From positions 496,001 through 560,000 of the forward strand of contig BDSL01000066.1 in NCBI GenBank assembly GCA_003116995.1: a DNA stretch of 64,000 bases. The letters run 5' to 3'. The position numbers and the translations under genes were made by a program. Each line of letters opens with the position of its first letter. Positions within the stretch are counted from its first letter, which is position 1. Source of the stretch: Yamagishiella unicocca. Its lineage: Eukaryota; Chlorophyta; Chlorophyceae; Chlamydomonadales; Volvocaceae. Below, one piece after another: positions 31,586 to 44,084 of this stretch. Below the pieces are notes generated by a model. That model made no database searches and was not told the DNA's origin. It saw only the letters and a program-made list of their open reading frames with translations.

Positions 31586-34500
31586 CTACTGCCGCGGCCC
31601 AAAGTACGTGTCCGCCCAGGTGCCGTACAGACCGTGGGGCAGCGGGTCGGCGATGGCCAGTCGCGCCACGGGCCCCGCGGCGAGCGCCCACGCGTCAAAC
31701 ACCAGCAGCTCGCTGCGCCGCTGCAGGGAATCGAGCCCGTACACGAGCAGCCTGCGGCGGCGGCGAGGGAGGCGGGGGGAAGAGGCAGGGGTCCGTTTGG
31801 TATGGATCTGGATCTGGGGACACAGCAGTGACGGTTGGGACTGCCCGGTCCAGGGAGGGACGCATATGGGACCGGGAACCGGAGCCGTAGTACAGCACAC
31901 CGGCGACCTAGCTTAACTTGGCTCGCTCTCCTAGCATGCTGCCGTACGGTACACTGGTTAAAAAAACAGAGTCACAGCAACGGCCCAGCAGCTCACCATC
32001 CGTCGTCCTCGCAGCGCTGCCTCCCCAGCATCTCCTGCGGCTGCTCCCTGGGCGACCCGGCCTGCGGCTGCCTGGTCGCCGTCGCCGCGGCCGCGGGCAG
32101 TCGCGGCACGAAGCAGGGCTCCAGGCAGATGTATCCTGGACCCGGAGCCCAGCGCTGCGACTGGAGGGTGTCCATGTCGGCCTTGACCACACCGCAGGAG
32201 GCGTCTTCGAATACGACGCTGCGCGGGGGAGGGGGTTGAGAGGAGACCCGTGGGTCGATACATAGGGAGGAGTAAAACCCAGGCGGGGTTGAGAGGGGAT
32301 CCGTGGTCGACACATAGGGAGGAGTAAAACCCAGGTGGGGTTGAGAGGAGACCCGTGGTCGACACATAGGGAGGAGTAAAACCCAGGCGGGGTTGAGAGG
32401 AGACCCGTGGTCGACACATAGGGAGGAGTAAAACCTAGGCGGGGTTAAGGCAGGTAAACCGACGAGCGATGGTTGGGAAAAGCTAGGCGGGAAGACGTGA
32501 GGGAGAGGGAGGAAGAAAAGCAGGCGGCGGGGATTTGGGTAGAGGAGGGAGAGGGGTCCTCGCAGCCATGGCAGCGAGGACGCATGGCGGGTGGTGTGTA
32601 CTCCAAACGAGCTATGGATGAGGGAATGCGTGTGGAGGGGTTACATAAAAGAACCGGTAACTTTACATGGGAAGTGGAAATGCGTGTGGAGGGGGGGTAC
32701 AATAATAGACCCCCGTGTGGTGGGGGGGGAGGGAGGAGGGAGGAGGAGGTGAGGGAGGGAGCGCCCCATTGCGCGCGGCTGGGACCACCCCCCTGGTGGC
32801 GCTTGCAACACCTGGGGGATGATGGGGGCCTTAGACTCAACCCTTTAACCACTCGCCACGCGCCCCTCGCACCTGCAGCCGTACACATATCTGTAGTGGC
32901 GGCCCGAGTACGCGGTGTTGAAGGCGGGCAGCTCCAGGTGCCGTCCGGGTCCGGGGGTCTGGGCGGGAGGGATGACGGTGGCGGTGGCGGAGGGCAGGTC
33001 CACCTCCAGCCGCTGCAGCCTGCAGCAGCAGGGGCCCGGGGCCGGGGCGGGGGCCGGGGGAGGGGAGGGAGAAGGCGGAAGAGGGTTTATTAATGGCTCG
33101 GGGATAGGGAGAAGGGCGACAGGGGGGTATCAAGGCACGAGGGGCTGACTGTGTTGCAGGTTATATCCGGGTTCCCCACTTCCCCACCTGGACCTGCAGC
33201 AGCCTGGAAAACCAAGTCCTCCAGCTCGAAACCCCAGCACCGCGTTAAAAACCCGTTCGCTCCGGCTAATACCGGTGGTTATGGTTTCTCCGGCTTCGGT
33301 TCACGGGTTTCCATCTTTATTCTCTTCCCATCCGGGCCTGCAGCCGCCTCAATTTGTGTGGTCCCCACTGCTTTCCTCTCCCGCCCTCCGCCTCACCTAA
33401 CGCCCACCCCTGGAACACACATCGCCGGACCCTTCCCTAGTCGATTTCACTTACCTGTTCAATGCTGACAACCGGTTTTCCTCCCAAACACACCCCTCCC
33501 CTCTCCCCCCACCTGGCCTTGCAGCCCGCGTCCGAGTCCGCCGTCCTCGCCGCCTGCTCCGGCAGCGGCTGGGCGCCCAGCGCCGGCAGGCTGTCGTACG
33601 CTATGCTGTCCAGCACCAGCCGCCCCGGCCGCGACTCGTCCTCGAATGCGTTGATGTGGTGCAGTACGAAGGGGGCGGGGCTCACGGGCAGCTGCACAGG
33701 CTGCTCGCCGCGCCTGAGGGGGTGGGTGGGTGGGTATGAGAGGGAGGGTGGGAGCGCGTGCCGGGAGTGGTTTGTGTGTGTATGTGTCTTGGAGGGGGGG
33801 GGAGGGAGCCGGCTACGGCACGTCGGAAAGGTAGGGGGGGAGTTAGGTTTGCAGAGGAGGTGCCGTGACGGCATGAGCGCGACACGGGGTTGGATGGTCT
33901 GGGCGCAGAGAGCGAGGCGGCGGGAGACGGCACACCCTCGCTCGAAACCTCCCCCACCCCCCGCCCCATCGCACCCGGCCGCCTCGGGGGCCTACCGCCT
34001 CAGGCCCTTCGAACCCCGGTCCATCTACCATCTTCCGCCCACCCTCCCAGCAGCCCTTTCCGCTCACTTGTAAATATCTTTTCTCAATTGCCGCTACGTC
34101 GCTTCCCTCTCCACCGCCGCCACGCTAGAGCCGCTCTGCACCCGCCCCCGATGTCCACTCCCCGCCCCCTGGCTGCCAGGAACCCTGCCCTCGCTCAGCT
34201 CCCCCCTGCCCCAACCCCGCCCTCGCTCAGCTCCCCCCTGCCCCAACCCCGCCCTCGCTCAGCTCCCCCCTGCCCCAACCCCGCCCTCGCTCAGCTCCCC
34301 CCTGCCCCAACCCCGCCCTCGCTCAGCTCCCCCCTGCCCCAACCCCGCCCGCGCCCACCCCGCCCCTGCCCCGCCCCCGCCGCGCCCTCACCTCTCCGCC
34401 TCCGATCCTGGTCGCGGTATGACGTGCAGCACCGCCGCCTCGCCCTCCCGCCAGCGCAGGCAGCTGGCGGCGCCCACCTCGCCCAGCAGGTATGGCAGGA

Positions 34501-37500
34501 CCTGCACGGAGGGGGGGGGCGCAGGCGAGGAGCGGGGGCGGGAGGGGGGGAGGGCGATGCGGCGGGTGGTCGTCGGGGGTCCCGGGGGGAGGGTTTTAAG
34601 GAAGACCCGTGGATGCGAGAAAAAAACCGTTTAGAAGAGACGTTTCGAGATGCATGCTGGAGAACTGGGGTGTGGAGACGAAAGACGAAGGTCGCATGTC
34701 GACCCTCGGCGGCTAAGCTAAATCGGCGGCGGCGAGACGAAAGGAAGCGAGGACCCCGCGCGACGCACGGAAACGTTTCGCGAAACCGGTTGGTTTCGGG
34801 CGCTAGCTGGAGAACTGGGGGAGGGGGGGGGTAAACGTCCGCCTCAGGTAGCATCCTCCCGTCCCTTCGCTGCCTTCAACCCCACGCTTCCTCCAACCCA
34901 CCCATCCAACCGCCGAGTAACGACCGGCCGCAAACCCTCTCGTCTCGAACCACCGCCTCCTTCCCCACCCCGCCCCATCACGTGCAGGTGCCACGCCACG
35001 CGCCTGCTCCCCTCCCACCCCCGTCTGTCCTAAAGGTTTTTGTTCTGGCATCCACGGGTCTTCCTCGAAACCCCACCCCCCCTTCCCCCGAGCTAGCACT
35101 CCTCCTCCCCCTTCACAGGTCCACCGGCGTCCTTCCCCCACCCCGCCCCGCACCCCCCACTCGCCTCCGGATGCACCGGCGGCTGCAGCACCAGGTAGTA
35201 GTTGGCCGTCAGCGCCACGTCATGCACCGCTCCGAAACCCGGCAGGACGTACCGCAGCCGCGGCCTTCCGTCCCCAGTCGCCTCACTCGAGGCACCCGCC
35301 GCGCCCTCCTCGCCCTCCTGCCGCCCCAGACCCTGTGCGGTGGCTGTGGCGGCGGCAGCGGCTGCGGCGCCCCCGCTGACCCCTCCCTGCCGCGCCCTCT
35401 CCCGGCCCGACGAATGCGCCTCCCCTGGCTCCACCTCCCAAAACGTCAGCACCGTCTCGAACCGCTCCTGCGGCGCCCGCCGCAGCCAGGCCGCCGCTGC
35501 CCCCACCCAGGCCACCACATCCACACCCGCCTCCGCCTTCCCCTCCCCCTCCTTGGCTCCCTCCGCCTTCCCCATCCCCTCCTTGGTCCCCTCCGCCTTC
35601 CCCGACCCCTCCTTGGTCCCCTCCGCCTTCCCCGACCCCTCCTTGGCTCCCTCCTCTGCTGCCGAGCGCCCCGAGGGCGCGTTGCCCGCCACCAGCGTGC
35701 GCTGCGACCAAAACACGCGCCGGCCGGTGAGGCTGCAGGTGCGAGGTCGCGCCGTGCAGGCGTCTCCACCCGGGGCGGTGTGGCGGGGCGGCAGGCGGTC
35801 GTTGGAGCCGAAGGCGCGGTGCAGGCGGCCCAGGGCGCGGTCGGCGGCGGGGCTGCCGAGGGACAGGGGCAGGCCGGGGGCGAGTGCGCCGCCCAGGAGG
35901 TCTGGCCCGTGGGTCGCTAGGGTGGCGGGGTCCAGGGCGTACGGCACACCGCCCTGGCGGCGCGGGGTGGGAGGTTTGCGGCGGCGAGAGAGGGGCGGTT
36001 GGGGGTGCCGGTAAGTTGAGTGGGGCGGGGGGTGACGGAACGGCGCTGAGGAGCAGCGGCGTTGTCGTTCCGGTAACCCAGCCGCAGGATGTCGAGGTCG
36101 CCGCATCGACGCCCACCGTCTACATTCCTCTACTCCTCGCGACTTGGTCCTCTCGCCTTCACCACCACCACCACCACCACCATCGCCCTAGACGGCAGCA
36201 GACAACCCACCAAACACCGCCACCAATCCCTGCTGCCAACCCACCGGGTACAGCGCCAGCAGGCGGCCCCCCTGGAGCACCACCCCGGCGTTGGCGGCGT
36301 TGCGGAGCGTGAGGTCCCCCAGGCTGCCGAGCAGCCCCCCTCGCCGCCGGGTGCCCAGGCCACCGCGGAACAGCAGCCGCCCAGCCAGGTCCTCGGCCTC
36401 GTGTCTGGGGAGGGGGGCACGTGTTTGTGCCCAGGGGGGTTGGATGCAACGCATTGAGGAGGTGAAGGAGGAGGAGGAGGAGGAGGAGGAGGCTAAATGG
36501 GGCCGGGAGGGCATGGAGGTCCATCCAGTCCCCCGATCCGCGCCCTCCACCCGGCTCGTCAAAACCATATCACCTTGCCAACGCAGCCCGCTCGCTGCTG
36601 CCCACACGTGTTCACGACCCAATGTGGCTGTCCTGCCCCTTGCGGACCCAGCACCACCACTGTCATCACCACTGCACCCACCCCCACACACCCAGATGCA
36701 CCACCCACGCGGCCCTCTAAACCCCTCCCTGGACTCACTCCAACGGGGAATAAGCCCTCTCAACCCCTCCCTGGACTGGGGAATAAGCCCTCTCAACCCC
36801 TCCCTCCCTGGACTCACTCCAGGGTGCGCACAAAGGCGGAGCGAAAGAAGGCGCGACCGTCCCCGGGGAAGGCCACCGAGGCCACCAGGCCGTCACCGTC
36901 GTAGGGGTGGCGGTGGGCATCTGGGCCCCGCTTGAAGCGGCCGGGGCCGTTGCGGAAGAACGTCCCCACCAGCTCGGGAGGCACACTGCCCTCAGTCACC
37001 TGGCGGGAGCAGGGTGTGGGTAAGTTGGGTATTTCACCGTGTATGAGGGGTTGCAAAGGAGACCCGGTATATGGGGGTTACAAGTAAAGAACCGGTAACT
37101 CGACTGGGGAAATACCGATATACTCGACCGATATGTGGGGGGGGGAGGGGAGCAGCTAGAGGTGGTCGAGAGGGGCCGAGTCGTGCCGTGTCGCGTTTTG
37201 CGGCTGCATCGCCACCACCACCACCACCACCACCGCCACCACTAGGGCTGCATCGCCACCGCCACCATCACCACCGCCACCCGAGCAGCACTGGGTTTTC
37301 TGCTCGGCCCCCTTGTGCCGCCTCATGGGAGCGACACCTCGTGCTCGGACTCCACACCCGCACCCCCCCCCGCCGCTCCGCTCCTGGAACACCCCGGCCC
37401 GCGGGTTGCCGTAATGCCTCTCTTCTTCCCCCGTCAATCCAAGTAATTTTCTTGATCCCCCCCCCGGGCCCTCCCCCACACACGGGTTTCCTCTCATCCC

Positions 37501-38295
37501 CTTTCCCCCGCCCCCTTACCCACCTGCAGCCAGGCGCCCCACGGCTCGTCCCGCGCGTTGAATTCGAACCCCTTTTCCCAGGCATCCTGCGGCGGCAGGG
37601 CGGCGGCAGACATAGGGCCCGCCTGATAGGCAGCATCGCGCTGCTAGAGCTACCAGGCGCGCCTCTACCACGCTTGGCTCTTTTTACCAACGAGGAAGCG
37701 AGGAAGCCAGGCAGCGATGGTGCAGAGGACATCGATGAAGATCTGTTCTCCATGGGTCGCCCGGCTCGGCCCCAGCGGCGGTACCCACATCTGTCCACCA
37801 AGTAAGGACACCTGTCCGCCTTTCCTCCTGCACCGCTTTACGAATCCTCGGCGCCTCCCTTCTCGATGCCACCCGCCCTACGCACGGCGTTCCCACCATG
37901 AAGGCCCGGTACTCGGGGCTGATGCGCGTGTTGCTGCTGTCCGCGGCGCCAGCCGCGACTGCAGCCGCCGCAGCTGCTGCCTCTGGCGTGGGTGCGCTGC
38001 CGAACGGCGCGCCTCGCTGGTAGCCGAGCACGTTCGTCTTGGGCGGACTCCTGTCAGCCGGCATCTCACGTGCGCCATACCGTGAGCTGCCTGGTGCTTT
38101 CTCCTGAGCCTCATCAGCGCCGGTCGTGACGCTGCTGCCGGTGCTGCTTGCCCGCGCGGATGCTGTAAAGCGCCACGGCGTGTTCCACGCTGGCCTTCGA
38201 GGCATCAATGATATTGATCCCGAGGTGTGAGCAGCTGACCTGCCATCTGCCGGAGCAGGCCTGCGGTCAGCAGTGGACACCCTGGCTGTCGCCAT
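31586..38295 (-). CDS. Carotenoid cleavage dioxygenase family protein
   Basis: Ten exons: 38295-about 37878, 37586-37524, 36999-36818, 36404-36245, 35953-about 35177, 34501-34392, 33713-33513, 33019-32873, 32218-31997, 31751-31586. Phases agree. The first exon looks like a transit peptide. Family landmarks in order: DAWEKGFEFN, GSVPPELVGTFFRNGPGRFK, HPYDGDGLV, RNAANAGVVLQGGRLLALYP, GGVPYALDPATL, GFGAVHDVALTANYYLVLQ, PYLLGEVGAASCLRW, FVLHHINAFED, RYVYGC, EDDGWLLVYG, GLYGTW. Two of the four iron-binding histidines are visible (VHD, LHHIN). The other two sites read TARPR and GLYGTW, Arg and Tyr where families have His. A four-fold KEGxGKAEG-type repeat sits in exon 5. The ends of exons 1 and 5 are ambiguous. 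Active members cleave carotenoids to apocarotenoids in plastids; activity here is doubtful. Confidence 0.85.
32236..32445. repeat. About 48-nt tandem repeat, four units, CCD-homologue intron
   Basis: Units contain CACATAGGGAGGAGTAAAAC and GAGGAGACCCGTGG, so the unit includes part of the R1-like motif. It directly adjoins the acceptor of exon 9. Confidence 0.85.
32612..32697 (+). repeat. R2 micro-insertion in a CCD-homologue intron
   Basis: ATGCGTGTGGAGGGG occurs on both sides (32626 and 32679). Between them lie TTACATA, AAAGAACCGGTAACTTTACA and TGGGAAGTGG. This is the longest and cleanest duplicated flank of the family. Confidence 0.7.
34197..34345. repeat. 32-nt minisatellite, about 4.6 units
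   Basis: Perfect units beginning CAGCTCCCCCCTGCCCCAAC in the intron between exons 6 and 7 of the dioxygenase homologue. Confidence 0.9.
34592..34668 (+). repeat. Dispersed intronic repeat R1
   Basis: AAGGAAGACCCGTGGATGCG, CCGTTTAGAAGAGACG and GATGCATGCTGGAGAACTGG. It is the longest match to the copy at 4839. A diverged neighbour ending GCTGGAGAACTGGGG lies at 34760-34818. Confidence 0.75.
35028..35078 (-). repeat. Dispersed intronic repeat R1, inverted
   Basis: GCATCCACGGGTCTTCCTCG is the reverse complement of the R1 core. It lies just downstream (in transcription) of dioxygenase exon 5. Confidence 0.6.
37055..37135 (+). repeat. R2 micro-insertion in a CCD-homologue intron
   Basis: TTACAAGT followed by AAAGAACCGGTAACTCGACT and GGGGAAATACC. 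The flanks CGGTATATGGGGG and CGATATGTGGGGG are similar but not identical, so the duplication is imperfect or old. Confidence 0.55.
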
Positions 38296-41200
38296 GCGCG
38301 CATTTCAATTCGGAAGGAGCGCGAGCTCCAATGGAACAGCAAGACTCGCCATCGCTGCTGCGTTGGTAGGCGCAAACTGACCTTTGCAGCATCTTCATTG
38401 ATGTTGCAGCTCCCTGGGTTGCCGACTTGCCGTTTAACCTGGCTGGTGCGTCGCAAGCGGCCTTTAGCGAAGGCCTTGTTTCGTAATCACAACAGACAAC
38501 CTATGGCAACACACAACCAATACGCATAGATCTTAGGAAATGGCAGGTTACAATCCACGATCAGTATTTCGTCGACCGGTCTGCCGTAGGTACGGGGTGG
38601 CAAAAGGGCGCCAATCGGCGTGGAGCGCAACCTACCGCCTCAATCTACGCTTTGCAGCCTATCAACAAACAGCATCACAATATCTTCGAGCTTACCATCG
38701 CTATCAGCAAGTTCGTTACCTTTGGAGGGGCCAGGCCGCTGCCGTGCTTTGCGTACGCCGTGGTGCAATTGCGCGGGGTTCAACCGAGAAGCCAAACTGG
38801 TTGGTAGCGTGGGTGAGTTAGGAGGGGTGAAGAGGAGAGAGGAGAGCGGCACTTTTTTGTCGTGAACTAGCGCCGTTTGGGATGGTTTGGGACGGCCAAA
38901 AGTGGTGTCGCTTTCCCTCCCACATGCCAGGCTTCTACCAAAAATCGGTTTGCAGCCAGTGCCAGTGCCATTCTTGCTCCTCTTATCACTGGTCCTAGGG
39001 AGTTGTCAGCAACTAGCACAGGCCTTTGGAGGCCGTATTCCTTGTAGTCCAGGGTCTAATGGTTCGTTCCAGCCAACGTGGATCCGGTAATCAGAGATGA
39101 TCAGTCGGAGCAATGTCCCCCTCGACGGAGAAAATCGCGAAGGTCATCATACCACTCGACCACCTTCTGGTCTGGAACCGCTAGTTACTACCACTCGACG
39201 TAGTTGGATCCGTCTGCACGGAGAACAGTCTGGCTGCCTTCTACCATGGCAGCTGCCTAACAACAAGCGAACTCATGCTTCGCTAACGAATGCGGTCCCG
39301 CTTGGCTGACGCTGCTGGGAGTTGTTGCCCTGGGCTCATAATCTGTTGTTGTTGGAGGAACCTGAGACGCACGGACTAGCCTAGAGCGGCGTGGCCGTTA
39401 CACGTTGTCGGTTAGCGCAGGTTAGCGTTGCGCTCCGCTAACGACTGGCCTTGCCAACAGGGTGTCGAAACCACGTGATTGTTTGAGGTACCGGCAGAGG
39501 AACCCACACAAGGGCTTCAGCCTGCTCAGCCTGCTCAGACTGCCCAGACTGCCAGACTGCCGGGCTGTTACGCAACTGACAGCCGACATATCAACTAACT
39601 AACGGGCGGCCTCTCACAGGCCCTGGGTCGGCGCGACACCCTATCGCACCGACATATAGCGCTGCTGTCGTGGCTTTTTAGTTCCACAGCTCAAGAACGG
39701 TGAAAGCGGGCGTGCATTTCCTTCCTTGTGGCGGTGGCGGCTTTTTTGTAGCCCAGACGGCCCCAGTCGTCGGGGCCTGCACCGCTGGCCGAAACTGTCA
39801 GACCCGCCTGTCAGGCTCGCCTGAGGCGTAGCGTTGATCCGCTGGAGTGTGGTGACGCGATGCCGCAGAATGATACGATGCTGCAATACAGCCAGCATCG
39901 CGATCGCGCAGGCGGAAAGGTACAGCGGCGCCAACAAGTCGTCGAACCGGACTGCTGCTTCAGGCCCACCACAAAGCTGAGCGGTTATCGGAAACGTAAA
40001 AAGGGTGAATTCCTTGTCAGTCTGCTTACCAAAGCCCAGCCAGCAACGCCGCGGATCTGGTAGTCGTGCACGACGCCGGCGGGAACGTCATCATAAGTAA
40101 TCAAGCCAAAGCCGACAGCCGATCCTCTGGGAATTAAAGCTAGGGCTGAAGACTGGTAGTCGGGTTAGGCATATGTTCTCTCCTCCCTGACCCTGAGACG
40201 AGGGGTTGGGACTCGTAAGAACTAGCTGTACCTGGCTGAGCCGCGGCAGGCTGACGCGTGGGTCCATGTCCCGCTGACCCCCACCGAGGAGCTGGTAGTC
40301 ATCACCCATGCAGAGAACCAACACCCAAAGTTTGAGCTGAAGAACGGTCCTCGGGTGAATGTATGCATGCGCTTCCTTTCCTAGCCGTCCCTTGCGTTTT
40401 TGCTTGGAGAGACCGCCCAACCGGCTGCTGCGGCGCCGCCGCCCGACCAGCAGCCGGAGGGGCAAGAGGATCACCGGGGGCAGGCCGCCTCCACAGCACC
40501 AACACCAGCACCAGCACCAGCAGAAGCAGCAGAAGCAACGGTGGCTGGCGCTGTTGCGGCGAGCGCCAGCAGCAGTAGCACCGCCGGCAGCAGCAGCGGC
40601 AAGCCCTGCAGTGGTCCATCTTCCCATTGCCCGCAGCGACAGAAGCCTGCACAGCGGCGTGCACCGCGATGGCGCCCCTGACCCTTTCATAACCGGTATT
40701 TGGTCCCTCGTTGGCCTCTTCCACTGGACCAACCACGTCAGCTGCACGCACGCATACTACACTTCGCAATACCAGGATCTGAACCGGACCGACCCAGAGG
40801 AGGGATGCGTCAATCCGCGGGGCCGGAGGTGGTGGCTGCGCTGGTACTGGTGATTAAACGTTGGGGACGTTGACAGGAGGCCGTCAGGAGGGGTTGCCAT
40901 AACACGTCGGTATATTGTAACCCACAAGGCAGTCGCAGTCATATAAGGAAAGGAGCCTTCCGTCCCCCAACCCACCTATCTAGCTGCACATCATATGCCC
41001 AAATCAGTACACCAGTGCGCCCGATGGTTCTATCTCTTGGTCTGGAACCCACTGTAACCGTTACAACAACAGAGAACCGTGTCTTGGACCGGGTTACAGG
41101 GACCCACTGGAAAGTTTGTTTGGGTCCCTTTTCCGCATTGTTTTCGGCCACTTTGTAGAGATTGATCTACGGCACTGCACTTCCTTGTGTTTGGGACCCA

Positions 41201-41604
41201 CTGTTGCTGCGAAGCACTTGTAATTGCGGCCGTACCGGTCCAAGTACGAGTTGTCCCTGGGACCCAGTATCAAGCTTATTACGCGCTGTATCGCCTAGCT
41301 ATTGTTTCGGCCTGTTTTTAGGGCTTCGTCCAGGACGGTACTGGTCGTCGGTGCGTTTGGGACCTACTGTGGCTTGGACGCTCTTGTATGGGTGACCTAT
41401 TGTGGATTGGGCGCTCTTGTATCGGTGTCCAGACTCAGTGATTTGTCCTCGGTTGTTCGCTCGCTGTTGCTGTGGCGGTTGCGGCCAGTCGGTAGGGTAA
41501 CATCTGTCTCCTGCTTTGCGGTGTCCGGTGTTCTGAAAAGGTTTATGTTCGGTTATTGTTGTTCTGTAGCATACGATTATGTATAGCACAAATTCTGCTG
41601 TTGA
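38296..41604. other. No gene identified
   Basis: Lower-GC stretch upstream of the dioxygenase homologue, which must include its promoter. Scattered short frames have no family resemblance. At 41045-41400 a motif close to GGGACCCACTG recurs about six times at irregular spacing. The sequence resembles decayed transposon DNA. Confidence 0.4.
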
Positions 41605-41872
41605 AAACTAAATTTTAGAATTATTCTAAAATTCGGTTCTAAGAGGTAGTTGGCCTGGGCGCTCCAGGAGGGGGCCTGGGCCTGGTGTTGTTGGCCGAGG
41701 CGACGGCGCCGTGTTGTTTCTCCGTTCACTTCACTTAGAAGAGTTGTCGCTACGCACCTGTTTATTCCGGTCTGCGGAGTGCGGGCGGGTTAGCCATCTA
41801 GTTTCGGATCCGCGGGCGTGCAGTCGCGCGGGAGTGTCTGGTTCGCTGATCGCGACTCGCCGAGTTTTGTTT
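41605..41872 (+). repeat. PAT element repeat A1
   Basis: It matches A2 over its full length. It begins with a perfect palindrome, AATTTTAGAAT/ATTCTAAAATT around one T (41611-41633). Confidence 0.9.
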
Positions 41873-41877
41873 AAGCC

Positions 41878-42480
41878 ATGGGAGAAGCGACCGGCACCAA
41901 TCTCGCAGCAGGGGCAACCAGGCGAACCAGGGCCATTGCAATGGCGAACATGAACAGCCTGTCCCTCGCCAACTGGACCGAAGGCGCTGCTTTGGACTCT
42001 ATATAGCTTCAAACAACTTGTGCGGCCAATGATCAATTGGCGAACCTACCACCAGCACCAGCAACCGGCAATGACATGTACGCACCTCAGCGCAGAGCGA
42101 TCTCCGCGGAGTCTGAGGGAATCCTGCACCAACTCACCGTGCGTCGTGGGATGCTCAACCAGCAGAAGCAACGATTCGAGACAGCTATCCTCGACCTCAC
42201 AAACATGGCCCAGGCCGGCGACGATGCCGCGGACGACGCCGCCAACCAGCTCGTCGCCGCGACCAACAATCTCCCCCAACAAGGTAGACAACCCACAGAT
42301 AACGGGCGGATCCGCAGCGCTGTACACGGCCAGAGTGGCTGCAGAAGCTGGAGCAGGCGGGTCCACGGGAGGACCCACACCGTCAGCAGCCGGAGAAGCG
42401 ACGTCGGACAGACCCAGTGGGGCAACCGCCGGTGCACCACCCAGTGGGATCGGCGGTGTCCACAACCAGCCTTGCCCCCC
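41878..42480 (+). pseudogene. PAT element gag-like ORF, broken
   Basis: The ATG at 41878 follows A1 directly. The frame reads MGEATGTNLAAGATRRTRAI, meets TAG at 42004-42006 and continues in the same frame as ANLPPAPATGNDMYAPQRRA with a helical stretch (LHQLTVRRGMLNQQKQRFET). Near 42285 a one-base shift is needed to continue as NPQITGGSAALYTARVAAEA. It has no recognisable domain; position and helix content fit a gag-like protein. Confidence 0.5.
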
Positions 42481-42489
42481 CCCCTTGTG

Positions 42490-43835
42490 CCCCCTCCCTT
42501 GTGCCCGGCGGAGTTGGGAACTCCGCCGGTTCCCTGCCCCCCCCCCCCCCCCTGTGCCCGGCGGAGTTGGGAACTCCGCCGGTTCCCCTGCCCCCCTCCC
42601 TTGTGCCCGGCGGAGTTGGGGACTCCGCCGGTTCCCCCTCCCCTCCCTCCCTTGTGCCCGGCGGAGTTGGGAACTCCGCCGGTTCCCCTGCTCCCCCCCC
42701 CTCCCTTGTGCCCGGCGGAGTTGGGGACTCCGCCGGTTCCCCCCCCTCCCTCCCTTGTGCCCGGCGGAGTTGGGGACTCCGCCGGTTCCCCCCCCTCCCT
42801 CCCTTGTGCCCGGCGGAGTTGGGGACTCCGCCGGTTCCCCCCCCTCCCTCCCTTGTGCCCGGCGGAGTTGGGGACTCCGCCGGTTCCCCCCCCCTCCCTT
42901 GTGCCCGGCGGAGTTGGGGACTCCGCCGGTTCCCCCCCCTCCCTCCCTTGTGCCCGGCGGAGTTGGGGACTCCGCCGGTCCCCCCCCTCCCTCCCTTGTG
43001 CCCGGCGGAGTTGGGGACTCCGCCGGTTCCCCCCCCCCCTCCCTTGTGCCCGGCGGAGTTGGGGACTCCGCCGGTTCCCCCCCCCCTCCCTTGTGCCCGG
43101 CGGAGTTGGGGACTCCGCCGGTTCCCCCCCCTCCCTCCCTTGTGCCCGGCGGAGTTGGGGACTCCGCCGGTTCCCCCCCCTCCCTCCCTTGTGCCCGGCG
43201 GAGTTGGGGACTCCGCCGGTTCCCCCCCCTCCCTCCCTTGTGCCCGGCGGAGTTGGGGACTCCGCCGGTTCCCCCCCTCCCTCCCTTGTGCCCGGCGGAG
43301 TTGGGGACTCCGCCGGTTCCCCCCCCCCTCCCTTGTGCCCGGCGGAGTTGGGGACTCCGCCGGTTCCCCCCCTCCCTCCCTTGTGCCCGGCGGAGTTGGG
43401 GACTCCGCCGGTTCCCCCCCCTCCCTCCCTTGTGCCCGGCGGAGTTGGGGACTCCGCCGGTTCCCCCCCCTCCCTTGTGCCCGGCGGAGTTGGGAACTCC
43501 GCCGGTTCCCCTGCCCCCCCCCCCTCCCTTGTGCCCGGCGGAGTTGGGGACTCCGCCGGTTCCCCCCCCTCCCTTGTGCCCGGCGGAGTTGGGGACTCCG
43601 CCGGTTCCCCTGCCCCCTCCCTTGTGCCCGGCGGAGTTGGGGACTCCGCCGGTTCCCCCCCCTCCCTCCCTTGTGCCCGGCGGAGTTGGGGACTCCGCCG
43701 GTTCCCCTGCCCCCCCCCCCCCTTGTGCCCGGCGGAGTTGGGAACTCCGCCGTTTCCCCCCCCCTCCCTTGCGCCCGGCGGAGTTGGGGACTCCGCCGAG
43801 TTGCGGCCCGTGTGCCCGGCGGGGTTGATAACTCC
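42490..43835 (+). repeat. Hairpin minisatellite, about 27 units of about 49 nt
   Basis: Each unit has GTGCCCGGCGGAGTTGGGGA then CTCCGCCGGTTCCC and a C-rich spacer of variable length. GGCGGAGT and ACTCCGCC form an 8-bp stem around a 5-nt loop in every unit. It occupies the place where reverse transcriptase should be. A related hairpin (GGGGTTGATAACTCC) follows at about 43815. Confidence 0.95.
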
Positions 43836-44084
43836 GCCGGGCATCCGCGGCCCGGTGTGCCCGCCGGGGCGCAATACAAGGCTTGGCGGGCCACCGGCCC
43901 AACCGCACCGCGGGCCTGGCCGGGTCGCAAGGCGCGGCCCGACCTTTGGATTCGCCTCGGCCGGGCGTGGCCGGGCGCACGCGGGAGTTGATAACTCCAG
44001 CCTGAGCTCGACAGTCCTTCGCCTGAGCAGCTGATGACCGTTGCCAACGTGACTCTTCCGTAAACATCCTGGCAACTTCGGCGC

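Noticed and set aside
42020..43828. Very long ORFs on both strands over the 42.5-43.8 kb repeat
   Set aside because: They are by-products of a 49-nt GC-rich minisatellite without stops; all frames stay open, so openness carries no information.
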